Shown here: piece by piece, positions 6,804-14,112 of the stretch
Layout: every line of letters begins with the position of its first letter
How positions within the stretch are numbered: position 1 is the first letter of the stretch
Assembly: GCA_035491935.1 (NCBI GenBank)
Contig: DATJJW010000082.1
Span: 1-17,452 of the forward strand
Source: DATJJW01 sp035491935
Lineage (GTDB): Bacteria > Pseudomonadota > Alphaproteobacteria > ATCC43930 > CGMCC-115725
DNA length: 17,452 nucleotides
Reading direction: 5' to 3'
Notes under the pieces: model-generated
Seen by the model: the letters and a program-made list of their open reading frames with translations, nothing else
Told to the model about the DNA's origin: nothing
The model's database searches: none
Translations under genes and position numbers: made by a program

Positions 6804-7556
6804 TCAGTGCATGAGGCGGTCGAGGATGCGCCGTTTCAGGGCGGCGAAACGAGGGTCGCCACGGTCGCGCGGGTAGGGCAGATCGATGGATATCGTCGTT
6901 TCGATGCGCCCGGGATTGGGCGCCATCACCACGACCTTGTCACCGAGATAGACCGCCTCCTCGACATCATGGGTCACCATGACGACGGAGATGCCCTGCT
7001 CCGTCCGGATGCGGTGCAGCTCGTCCTGAAGATAGGTGCGGGTGAGGGAGTCGAGCGCGCCGAAGGGTTCGTCGAGCAGCAGGATCTCCGGCTGGTTGAC
7101 CAAGGCTCGGGCGATGGCGGCGCGCTGGGCCATGCCGCCGGAGAGCTGGTGCGGATAGGCCTGCTCGAATCCCTCCAGGCGTACGAGCCGGATATGCTCG
7201 CATACCAGGTCGCGCTTGGTGGAGCCCGGGAGATCGCTGGCGTCGAGGCCGAGTTCGACATTCTTCGCGACCGTGAGCCAGGGGAACAGGCGATGGTCCT
7301 GGAACACGATGCCGCGTTCGGCGCCGATGCCATTGACCGGGATGCCGTCGACCAGGATATCGCCATCATACTGGTCGTCGAGACCGACGATGAGGCGCAG
7401 CAGGGTCGACTTGCCGCAGCCGGAGGCGCCGACGACGCTGACGAATTCGCCGGGCGCCACGGCGAGATCGACATCGCTCAGGACCGGCCGCATCCTGCCG
7501 CCGACCGCATAGGATTTGCTCAAAGCCTTGATCAGAAGGCTGGCTGCGTGGGTCAT
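6804..7556 (-). CDS. ABC transporter ATP-binding protein, nitrate/taurine/sulfonate type
   Basis: A 250-residue ATPase with every expected motif: Walker A GASGCGKST (43-51), Q-loop Gln86 in VFQDHRLFPWLTV, signature LSGGMAQR (138-145), Walker B ILLLDEPFGALD with catalytic Glu163, and switch His196 in VTHDVEEA. The FQDHRLFPWLTV segment and the C-terminal APNPGRIE are characteristic of the SsuB/TauB/NrtD group, which powers uptake of organic sulfonates, taurine, nitrate and related anions. Its ATG overlaps the permease stop by 4 nt (ATGA, 7553-7556), so the two are translationally coupled. It is the last gene of the five-gene minus-strand operon. The family is certain; the substrate is not. Confidence 0.95.
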   Translation of the reverse strand: MTHAASLLIKALSKSYAVGGRMRPVLSDVDLAVAPGEFVSVVGASGCGKSTLLRLIVGLDDQYDGDILVDGIPVNGIGAERGIVFQDHRLFPWLTVAKNVELGLDASDLPGSTKRDLVCEHIRLVRLEGFEQAYPHQLSGGMAQRAAIARALVNQPEILLLDEPFGALDSLTRTYLQDELHRIRTEQGISVVMVTHDVEEAVYLGDKVVVMAPNPGRIETTISIDLPYPRDRGDPRFAALKRRILDRLMH

Positions 7557-9193
7557 CGCTGTATCTCCGCTGTCGAGAGGCCGCGCAGGGCACGGCGCAG
7601 GATGAGGTTGAGGCCGTAGCCGACGACGCCCAGGGCCAGGACGCCGAGCAGGACGATATCCATGCGGAACTGCTCGCGGCCGCCTTCGATGAAGGTGCCG
7701 AGCCCCTGGCCCAGCCCCATGGCGTATTCGGCGCCGACCGTGCCGATCCAGCCATGCATGGTCGCGAGTTCCAGCCCCACCAGGATACCGGGCAGGGCTG
7801 CCGGCACCATCAGCAGCCGCACGCGCCGATGCCAGGAGAGGCGCGCCACGGCGGCGACCTCCCGCAGACGGTCGGGCACGGCGCGTAACCCATCATGGGT
7901 GCAGGTCACCATCGGGAAGAAGGCGGATAGCGCGATGAAGACGATCTTGGCGAGATCCTCGGCGCCGAACCAGGCTGTCAGCAACGGTATCCAGGCGAAG
8001 ACCGTCACCTGCCGCAGGGCGTAGAAGGTGGGGCCGATCGCCCGTTCTACGGTCCTGGACATGCCGAGCCCCAAGCCCAGCAGCAAGCCCGTAGCGATGC
8101 CGATCGCGATTCCTATGCCAAGCCGTGCCAGGCTGCGGCCGAGATCCAGCCACAGGCCCTGGCCGATCGGGTCCAGGAAGGGGGCGCCCAGCACCTGGCT
8201 TGGAGGCACGATCAAGCGGTTGTGATCGGGGATGGCGCTGGTCCAGAAGACCCATCCGCCGATCAGGAGCACCGGGACGAGCAGGCCGCGCAGAACGGCC
8301 GCATCGATGTTCAAGCCAAGGATGGCCAGCGACGTCCTCGGCGGTGCCGTCCGTATCGCGGTGCCGATGCCACTGCCGGGCTGGATGTGGCGTTCGAGAC
8401 GGCGTGTGCCGAGATCGACAATGGCGCCCAGGATGCCGATGACCAGCATGCCGGCGAGCACGACATCGGTCTGGAACAGGGTCCGGCCCCAGGTCATCAT
8501 GTAGCCGACGCCCTCGGTGGCGGCCAGCATCTCGACCACCACCAGCGCCACCCAGGCACTGCCGATCGACAGACGCAAGCCCATGAAGATCGCCGGCAGC
8601 GTCGCGGGCAGCAGCAGCCGGAAAAGGATGGTGGTCCGACCGAGCCGCAGGACCCTTCCCGCCTCGCGATATGTCCCGGGAATGCTCCGGACGCCGTTGG
8701 CGGTCGCCAAGGCCATCGGCACGAAGCTGGCCTTGGCAATGATCAGGTATTTGAGCGGCTCACCAATGCCGAACACCAATATCAGGATCGGCAGCCATCC
8801 CAGCGACGGCACCAGCGCCACTGCGCGGAAGATCGGTCCCAGATACTGCTCGGCCCGCGCGGATAGCCCAAGCAGCAGCCCGAAGATCAGGCCAGCGAGG
8901 ACGCCAAGCCCCAGGCCGATGCCGATGCGGGTCAGGCTGATCTCCAGATTGCCGAGGATGGTGCCGTCTGCGATCAGGTCGCGCAACGTGCCCAGCACCA
9001 TCACGGGCGGCGGCAGGATCTGCACCGCCACCCATGCGCGGGTCGCGGCCAGCTGCCAGAGGCCCAGCAGGGCCAGGGGCAGCGCGAACGGCAATCCGCA
9101 GGCGCCGATCCGGCCGAGCTGCGGCAGCGGCCATGACGCGGCGAGAACCGGGAGATTGGCGCGTGGGTATGACGAACGGGGAACGATGCTCAC
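7553..9193 (-). CDS. ABC transporter permease with two fused membrane domains, SsuC/TauC-like
   Basis: The 546 residues are about twice the length of a normal SsuC or TauC permease. Two homologous membrane domains are fused: about 35-270 and 300-540. Each carries its own cytoplasmic coupling (EAA) loop, TYREAGRVLRLGRTTILFR (174-192) and RLREVAAVARLSWHRRVRL (442-460), followed by PATLPAIF or PAALPGIL. Usual family members form homodimers, so this protein supplies both halves of the channel and the two sides can diverge. The start is GTG at 9193, with GGGAG about 10 nt upstream. It lies 26 nt after the binding-protein stop and overlaps the ATPase start. It is an inner-membrane protein. Confidence 0.93.
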   Translation of the reverse strand: MSIVPRSSYPRANLPVLAASWPLPQLGRIGACGLPFALPLALLGLWQLAATRAWVAVQILPPPVMVLGTLRDLIADGTILGNLEISLTRIGIGLGLGVLAGLIFGLLLGLSARAEQYLGPIFRAVALVPSLGWLPILILVFGIGEPLKYLIIAKASFVPMALATANGVRSIPGTYREAGRVLRLGRTTILFRLLLPATLPAIFMGLRLSIGSAWVALVVVEMLAATEGVGYMMTWGRTLFQTDVVLAGMLVIGILGAIVDLGTRRLERHIQPGSGIGTAIRTAPPRTSLAILGLNIDAAVLRGLLVPVLLIGGWVFWTSAIPDHNRLIVPPSQVLGAPFLDPIGQGLWLDLGRSLARLGIGIAIGIATGLLLGLGLGMSRTVERAIGPTFYALRQVTVFAWIPLLTAWFGAEDLAKIVFIALSAFFPMVTCTHDGLRAVPDRLREVAAVARLSWHRRVRLLMVPAALPGILVGLELATMHGWIGTVGAEYAMGLGQGLGTFIEGGREQFRMDIVLLGVLALGVVGYGLNLILRRALRGLSTAEIQR

Positions 9194-9219
9194 GAGCGGT
9201 CTCCCGATAGCTGCCGGTC

Positions 9220-10275
9220 TCAGTTCGACGCGAGGCCCGACAGGCCGCGCGGGTGCCAGAAACCCTCATGGCCCGAGGCTTTCAGCGCCGCATCCAGGTA
9301 ATGGCCGTCGACCCATTGGTTGATGTCGACATCGTGCCGGATCAGCCGCTGATCCCTGGCGAAAGCGATGCCCTTGCGGAAACGATCGAGCACGAAGGGG
9401 TCCAGAAGCGGCGTGAAGCGGTTCTTGAAGTCATCGCCGGCGAAATCTTTCACCAGGAGCGCTTCGGGCAAGCCGGATTTCGCCCAGATGCGGATGGCCT
9501 CGTCATGGTTCTGCGGCTGCGCCAGCCAATAGGCGGCCTCGACGAAACCGCGCACGACGCGCTCCGTGGCGCCGGGATAGCGTTTCTCGAAATCGGCGGA
9601 GACCAGCAGGGATTCCGGCCAGACCGCCTTGGGGTCCTTGGCGGATTCGTAGAAGATTCGCACCACGCCCTTGTCGCGGAGGGTGAGCAGGTTGGTCGTG
9701 CCGAAAGTCGCGTCCACGCTGCCGGCCGCCAGTGCCGCCAGCTGGTCGGGCCCCTTGAGGTCGAGGATGGTGACGTCCTTGCCGCTCAAGCCATGGGCCG
9801 CCAGGGTCTCCAGCAGCGCCCAATGCAGGATGGTCGCCTTCTGCAGCGTCACCGTGTGGCCCTTGAGGTCGGCGATGGAATGGATCGGCAGGTTCGAGCG
9901 GGCGGCGGCGTAGATATGGCTGCCGCCGCCGGACAGCAGCAACCTGGTCTGGACGCCATTGGCCCGGGCGATGATCTGCGGCAGCACGCCATATTGGGCG
10001 AAATCGAGCTGCTGATTGGCGAAGGCCTCGTTGATGGCAGGGCCGGTATTGGTGAAATAATTCCACTGCAGCTTGACCGGCGTGCCCTTGAACTGGTCGG
10101 CGACGAAGCCTTTCACATGGGCGATGGCGATCAGGCTGGTGCCGAAGGGCAAGCCGTACCCGGCGCCGACCCCGCCGAAGCGGATGGTCGCCGGCAGGTC
10201 TTCGGCATGGGCCGCCACGACAGGCAACAACAGGGCGAGGAGGAGCGTCAGCGGCCTCAAAAGGAAGCGGCTCAT
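9220..10275 (-). CDS. Periplasmic substrate-binding protein of the ABC transporter (NMT1/SsuA-like)
   Basis: A 351-residue binding protein. Residues 1-24 form a clear signal peptide (Arg, then LLRPLTLLLALLLPVVA, then AHA before EDLP), so it is exported to the periplasm. The mature protein has the NMT1/SsuA-type fold: IRFGGVGAGYGLPFGTSLIA, DFAQYGVLPQIIARANG, SIADLKGHTVTLQKATILHW and AALAAGSVDATFG. These proteins deliver sulfonates, taurine, nitrate or related compounds to their permease; ligand identity cannot be read from the sequence. I chose the ATG at 10275. The frame continues to 10371, but that extension is encoded by the palindromic repeat and would bury the signal peptide. It precedes the fused permease by 26 nt. 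Confidence 0.93.
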   Translation of the reverse strand: MSRFLLRPLTLLLALLLPVVAAHAEDLPATIRFGGVGAGYGLPFGTSLIAIAHVKGFVADQFKGTPVKLQWNYFTNTGPAINEAFANQQLDFAQYGVLPQIIARANGVQTRLLLSGGGSHIYAAARSNLPIHSIADLKGHTVTLQKATILHWALLETLAAHGLSGKDVTILDLKGPDQLAALAAGSVDATFGTTNLLTLRDKGVVRIFYESAKDPKAVWPESLLVSADFEKRYPGATERVVRGFVEAAYWLAQPQNHDEAIRIWAKSGLPEALLVKDFAGDDFKNRFTPLLDPFVLDRFRKGIAFARDQRLIRHDVDINQWVDGHYLDAALKASGHEGFWHPRGLSGLASN

Positions 10276-10331
10276 GGCGTCGTCTTTCAAAGAAGGATTA
10301 GGAAAATTGAGCCCAGAACCATCTTTCCCCT

Positions 10332-10393
10332 CGTCATGGCCGGGCCTGACCCGGCCATCTTCGTGGATCACCGGGTCGAGCCCGGTGATGACG
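10332..10393. repeat. Twin-hairpin palindromic intergenic repeat (REP-like)
   Basis: The outer ends CGTCAT (10332-10337) and ATGACG (10388-10393) are complementary. Inside are two perfect 9-bp hairpins: ATGGCCGGG/CCCGGCCAT (10336-10344/10350-10358, loop CCTGA) and ATCACCGGG/CCCGGTGAT (10367-10375/10381-10389, loop TCGAG). Elements with this CGTCATGGCCGGG...CCCGG.GATGACG design are dispersed in many alphaproteobacterial genomes. It lies inside the operon between the ferredoxin and binding-protein genes, where the RNA would form strong stem-loops that could set relative expression. Only one copy is in this window, so its dispersed nature is from general knowledge. Confidence 0.75.
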
Positions 10394-10437
10394 GAAAAGA
10401 CGGTTCAACTCTCGATTCATATTTCACGGTCAACGCC

Positions 10438-10761
10438 CTAGTGGTCGTTCAGGCGGAAGCTGTTGTCGACGCCGCGGTGGCGCCGGAAATGCGGGCTCCA
10501 GCCGAGGGCGTTGCGATAGCTGCCGAGCAAGGCCGCTTCGTCGAGCGCCAGCTCGTCGACCACGACCGGATGATCGGCCTCGGGGGCGACGAACAGCGCA
10601 TCCACGGGGCAATACGCCTCGCACATGAAGCAGGTCTGGCAATCCGCCTGCCGCGCGATGATCGGTGGCGCATCCGGCACGGCGTCGAAGACGTTGGTCG
10701 GGCAGACGGCGACGCAGATGTTGCAATTGGTGCAACGCTCTTTGCTGACGAGTTCGATCAT
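10438..10761 (-). CDS. 4Fe-4S dicluster ferredoxin (AprB-like partner of the flavoprotein)
   Basis: A 107-residue protein with two complete 4Fe-4S motifs: C-x2-C-x2-C-x3-C-P at Cys10, 13, 16, 20 and again at Cys41, 44, 47, 51. The 55 residues after the second cluster form an extension ending NSFRLNDH, reminiscent of the AprB subunit of adenylylsulfate reductase, whose tail wraps around the flavoprotein. It probably passes electrons to or from the flavoprotein; the ATG at 10761 overlaps the flavoprotein stop by 4 nt (ATGA), which favours a 1:1 complex. The frame is open further upstream only as antisense-like sequence within the flavoprotein gene. It has no signal peptide, so is cytoplasmic. 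Confidence 0.93.
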   Translation of the reverse strand: MIELVSKERCTNCNICVAVCPTNVFDAVPDAPPIIARQADCQTCFMCEAYCPVDALFVAPEADHPVVVDELALDEAALLGSYRNALGWSPHFRRHRGVDNSFRLNDH

Positions 10762-12380
10762 GCCGCCACCTCCTTTCGTTCCAAGGCGGGGGCGGCACGC
10801 CTGGCGACCCACACCTCGTCCAGACCGCCGACGGTCAGGTAGTGGCGCTGGGCGGATTCCTGGCTCGGATGGTCCGAGCGCTTGTGCATGCCGCGCGTCT
10901 CGGTCCGCGTCAGCGCGCTGCGATACATCCACCGCGCCGTTGCCGTCATGGCCGCCGCTTCGCGGGCCCGGACCACATGTTCGGCCGAGGCGGCGTCGGC
11001 GTTACGGAGTTTGGTCCAGGTAGCGTCGAGCTTGCCCAAGGATTCGGTCAGGGCATCGCCGCTACGGAAGTAGTTCTTCGCATAAGGGAAGACCTCGTCC
11101 TGAACGGCTTTGACGACCGCATCGGGATCGAAGGCCCGTTCCCGGCCGCCGGCCAGCGCGGCACCGCCGGCCGGGCGCAGTCGCCGCGCCGATGATTGGA
11201 CAAGCTGGCGGCTGTAATCGGCTGCTGCTTCGCCCGCCCAGTAACCCGACGACATCGCCCAGGCGGCATTGTGGCTGCCGCCGCCGGTGAAGCCGCCGCA
11301 GATGAGTTCGCGCGTCGCCGCATCCCCTGCCGCATAGAGGCCGGGCACGGATGTCGCGCAGCTTTTATCCGTGATGCGCAGGCCGCCGGTGCCCCGCACC
11401 GTCCCTTCGAGGCGCAGCGTCACCGGGAAACGCTGGGCAAAGGGATTGATGCCCGCCCGGTCGAAAGGCAGGAAGAAATTCGGCTGCGACGAACGCATGA
11501 TCGCCTGGACCTTCTCATCCGCCCGGTCGAGCTGGGCGAAGACCGGCCCCTTCATCAGCGCCTCGGCGATGATCGAGCGACGCCGGCTCGTGGCCTCGGG
11601 GATGATCGAGCCGTCCTCATAAAAGAAGGTGCCCCATTGGTAGAACCGGGTCTTGGTCACGGTCGAGAAGATCGGGCTGATGGCGAAGGCGTTCGAGAAT
11701 TCCATGCCCGAAAGGTCGGCGCCGGCCTCGGCCGCCATCAGATAGCCGTCGCCGGTCAGCACATTGGTGCCGAGCGCCTTGCTCAAGAAGGCGCAGCCGC
11801 CCGTCGCCAGCACCACCGCCTTGGCGTGGACGCTCCAGCGCGTGCCTTCCTGACGCCGGATGCCGATCGCGCCGGCAACGGCGCCATCCTCGTCGACCAG
11901 CAATTCAAGCGCCGGGCTGTGGTCCAATATCCTGGCGCCTGCTTCCTTCACCCGCCGACGCATCAGCCGCATGTATTCGGGACCCTGCAGGCTGTCACGG
12001 CGCGAGACGCCTTGATCGTCGAGCGGGAAGGGATAGCCACGCTCGGCCAGCAGGTCGATGTTGTCATGGGTGCGGTCGAGCACCCGCTTCATCCAGGCAC
12101 GGTCCGCGAGGAACCCGCCCATGGCTTCGCGGCTCGCCATCGCCGCGTCGCGCTTGGCTGGATCCGGCGAGACGTACCAGACACCGGTGCCCGACGGCGC
12201 CGTGGCGCCGGAACTGCCGCAATAGCCCTTGTCGGCCAGCACCACGCTGGCGCCCCCGGCCGCAGCGGTGCAGGCCGCCCAGGTTCCGGCCGGGCCGCCG
12301 CCGATCACGAGGACGTCCACGTCATGATGTGCGTCGCCGATGGCTGTTCTGGTCGCGCCAAGGCTCGTTTTGCTCGTCAT
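10758..12380 (-). CDS. FAD-dependent flavoprotein of the fumarate reductase / APS reductase alpha family
   Basis: A 540-residue protein of the FrdA/SdhA/AprA superfamily. The N-terminal FAD-binding fold reads DVLVIGGGPAGTWAA (GGGPAG, residues 27-32), then GYCGSSGATAPSGTG. A capping domain follows, then the C-terminal FAD contact GLYAAGDAATRELICGGFTGGG and a helical C-terminal domain ending in basic and aromatic residues. It pairs with a dicluster ferredoxin, as in AprAB, but is shorter than dissimilatory AprA (over 600 residues), and no sat or qmo genes are nearby. A redox step on an imported substrate is more plausible than APS reduction. I chose the ATG at 12380, with GGAG 8 nt upstream, over the in-frame GTG at 12392. 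It is the first gene of the operon 12380-6804. Confidence 0.9.
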   Translation of the reverse strand: MTSKTSLGATRTAIGDAHHDVDVLVIGGGPAGTWAACTAAAGGASVVLADKGYCGSSGATAPSGTGVWYVSPDPAKRDAAMASREAMGGFLADRAWMKRVLDRTHDNIDLLAERGYPFPLDDQGVSRRDSLQGPEYMRLMRRRVKEAGARILDHSPALELLVDEDGAVAGAIGIRRQEGTRWSVHAKAVVLATGGCAFLSKALGTNVLTGDGYLMAAEAGADLSGMEFSNAFAISPIFSTVTKTRFYQWGTFFYEDGSIIPEATSRRRSIIAEALMKGPVFAQLDRADEKVQAIMRSSQPNFFLPFDRAGINPFAQRFPVTLRLEGTVRGTGGLRITDKSCATSVPGLYAAGDAATRELICGGFTGGGSHNAAWAMSSGYWAGEAAADYSRQLVQSSARRLRPAGGAALAGGRERAFDPDAVVKAVQDEVFPYAKNYFRSGDALTESLGKLDATWTKLRNADAASAEHVVRAREAAAMTATARWMYRSALTRTETRGMHKRSDHPSQESAQRHYLTVGGLDEVWVARRAAPALERKEVAA

Positions 12381-12670
12381 GTCGATCTCCACTGCTCATC
12401 CGGCGGGTACCGCCGTCATCAGTGAGGATGATTGGAACGATCGAATGAGTCAATATATTGAATCTTACGATGTTATATTGGAATTTGAATGAATGGCGCG
12501 GCTGTAGTGCGAGGTGCATGGCGTTATAACGTTGAAAATGATAAAATATTGACAGGCCCGCAAGGGTCCCGCATTTTGATCCCGTTTTGGGAATTTTTAT
12601 CCATCCCGGCTGGCACGATGGCGCCGAGCCCCAATCTGCGTCCTATGTCGGCTATCGAGGATGACGCGCT
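12381..12670. promoter_or_regulatory. AT-rich divergent control region between flavoprotein operon and FAD/NAD(P) protein gene
   Basis: A 290-bp gap, clearly AT-rich from 12420 to 12600. It contains two perfect palindromes, TCAATATATTGA (12450-12461) and CGTTATAACG (12522-12531), which are possible operators. On the plus strand a perfect -35 TTGACA (12549-12554) is followed after 17 bp by a weak -10 (CATTTT, 12572-12577), which could serve the gene at 12671 and may need an activator. TCCC-GTTTT-GGGA (about 12580-12592) followed by a T-run is a very small hairpin. No convincing promoter for the flavoprotein could be fixed. No small gene with native codon use is seen. Confidence 0.5.
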
Positions 12671-14068
12671 ATGAAAACCATCGCCGTGATTGGCGCCGGC
12701 TTCAGCGGGACGCTGCTGGCCTTGCATCTGCTGCGACGATGTCCGCCATCGACCCGCATCCATCTCATCGAGCGCAACCGGCAATTCGGGCCGGGCGCAG
12801 CCTATGCGACGGGCAATCCTAGCCATCTCCTCAACGTGCCCGCCGGGCGCATGAGCGCCTTCCGTGACCGGCCTCGGGATTTCCTGGATTGGATGGGCAC
12901 GCAGAACGATGCCCAATACGCGGTCGACGGGCTGACCGAGAAGAGCTTCGTGGCGCGCCAGCGTTTCGGCGCCTATATCCGGGCATTGCTGCTCGACGAA
13001 ATGCGGCAGAGCCGGAATTTCGGCCGGTTGAAATTGTCGCGGGGCGATGTCGTCTCGCTCGATGACGACGGCGGCCGGCTTACGCTCGATTTCGGTCGCG
13101 GCCGCACGGTCGAGGCGGATGTCGCCGTGCTGGCGATTGGTAATTTCCCGCCGGAGCCACCACCCGGTCTCGGCCCCGAAATCCTGGACAGCCCGTTCTA
13201 TCAGCCCGATCCCTGGGTCCCGGCGGCTGGCGCGCTCGACCCCGCTGCACCGGTGCTCATCATCGGCACGGGGCTGACTACCGTCGATGCGGTCGTCAAC
13301 CTGCTCGACAAGGGGCATAGGGGACCGATCCACGCCTTGTCGCGCCGCGGCCTGCTGCCGCGCTGCCATGCGATCGATGGTGGCAGCGGCGCCGGTTCAC
13401 CCCAGATAGCCTTGCCCGGCGGCTTGCGGCAGCTGACGAGGCTGTTGCGCCAGGACAGCCGCGAGGTGATGCGGCGCGGCGGCTCCTGGCAGACGGTCAT
13501 CGACGAGCTGCGCCCCTTCACCCAGGACATCTGGGCCACCCTGTCGGCGGCGGATCGCCAACGATTCCTGCGCCATCTAAGGCCGTGGTGGGATGTTCAC
13601 CGGCATCGCATGGCGCCGGCCCTGTCCGATCGCATCGAGGAGGCACGCGCTTGCGGACAGCTCTCGATCCACGCCGGCCGCATCCGCGCCTTTCGGCGCT
13701 TCGACGGCGTCCAGGCGGGCGTCGAAGTCTCCTTCCAGCGCCGCCGCAGCGGCGAGATGGCGAGCCTGCGGGTGCGGCGGATCATCAACTGTGCCGGACC
13801 CGGCTGCGATTATGCCCGCATCGCGCATCCCTTGATCCGCGGGCTGCTGGATGCCGGTCTGGTGCGGCCGGATCCCATGCATCTCGGGCTGGACGTTACT
13901 GCCAACTGCGCCCTCAGGCATCGCGACGGCGCCATCTCCCGCCGGCTCTTCGCCGTCGGACCAGTCACCAAGGGGGCATTCTGGGAAATGACCGCGGTGC
14001 CGGACATCCGCCGGCAATGCGAATTCCTCGGCGAATTCCTGGCCAGCCACATCACCTGGCTGCGTTGA
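12671..14068 (+). CDS. FAD/NAD(P)-binding protein, YdhS-like
   Basis: A 465-residue protein of the FAD-NAD(P)-binding family that includes E. coli YdhS. The N-terminal dinucleotide fold reads IAVIGAGFSGTLLALHLL (GAGFSG, residues 8-13), then ERNRQFGPGAAYATGNPSHL and LNVPAGRMSAF, a block diagnostic of this family. A second nucleotide motif is VLIIGTGLTTVDAV (GTGLTT, 199-204), and RRIINCAGPG precedes the C-terminal FAD contact. Function is not known for the family; members are presumed flavin oxidoreductases and some occur with siderophore or sulfur genes. GAGG (12657-12660) lies 10 nt before the start. It is divergent from the flavoprotein operon, so may be co-regulated, and is 44 nt upstream of the exonuclease gene, probably as a separate functional unit. 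Confidence 0.88.
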   Translation: MKTIAVIGAGFSGTLLALHLLRRCPPSTRIHLIERNRQFGPGAAYATGNPSHLLNVPAGRMSAFRDRPRDFLDWMGTQNDAQYAVDGLTEKSFVARQRFGAYIRALLLDEMRQSRNFGRLKLSRGDVVSLDDDGGRLTLDFGRGRTVEADVAVLAIGNFPPEPPPGLGPEILDSPFYQPDPWVPAAGALDPAAPVLIIGTGLTTVDAVVNLLDKGHRGPIHALSRRGLLPRCHAIDGGSGAGSPQIALPGGLRQLTRLLRQDSREVMRRGGSWQTVIDELRPFTQDIWATLSAADRQRFLRHLRPWWDVHRHRMAPALSDRIEEARACGQLSIHAGRIRAFRRFDGVQAGVEVSFQRRRSGEMASLRVRRIINCAGPGCDYARIAHPLIRGLLDAGLVRPDPMHLGLDVTANCALRHRDGAISRRLFAVGPVTKGAFWEMTAVPDIRRQCEFLGEFLASHITWLR

Positions 14069-14084
14069 GGGGACGCTTGGCGAA

Positions 14085-14099
14085 GGGCCGCGCCGGCCC
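14085..14099 (+). terminator. Small GC hairpin before the exonuclease gene
   Basis: GGGCCG (14085-14090) and CGGCCC (14094-14099) form a perfect 6-bp stem with a 3-nt loop in the 44-bp gap between the FAD/NAD(P) protein and the exonuclease. There is no T-run, so termination is uncertain. It could also reduce ribosome access to the ATG at 14113, which has no clear Shine-Dalgarno sequence. Confidence 0.25.
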
Positions 14100-14112
14100 C
14101 ATCTAAGCCCCC

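Noticed and set aside
10276..10371. N-terminal extension of the binding protein (MIHEDGRVRPGHDEG...)
   Set aside because: It is translation of the palindromic repeat and would place 32 residues before a clear signal peptide.
9253..10842. 529-residue plus-strand frame
   Set aside because: It is antisense to the binding protein and ferredoxin, which have unmistakable motifs; the translation has no recognisable domain.
10758..12380. Dissimilatory APS reductase (aprA) or fumarate reductase (frdA) as a specific name
   Set aside because: The fold and partner fit the superfamily, but the length differs from AprA, no sat, qmo or frd partner genes are present, and the neighbouring importer points to another substrate.
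11196..12425. 409-residue plus-strand frame
   Set aside because: Antisense to the flavoprotein, whose FAD motifs define the true strand.
12489..12674. 61-codon plus-strand frame overlapping the YdhS-like start by 4 nt (ATGA)
   Set aside because: The overlap looks operon-like, but the codons are AT-ending and mixed, unlike every real gene here, the sequence covers promoter-like elements, and no domain or signal is seen.
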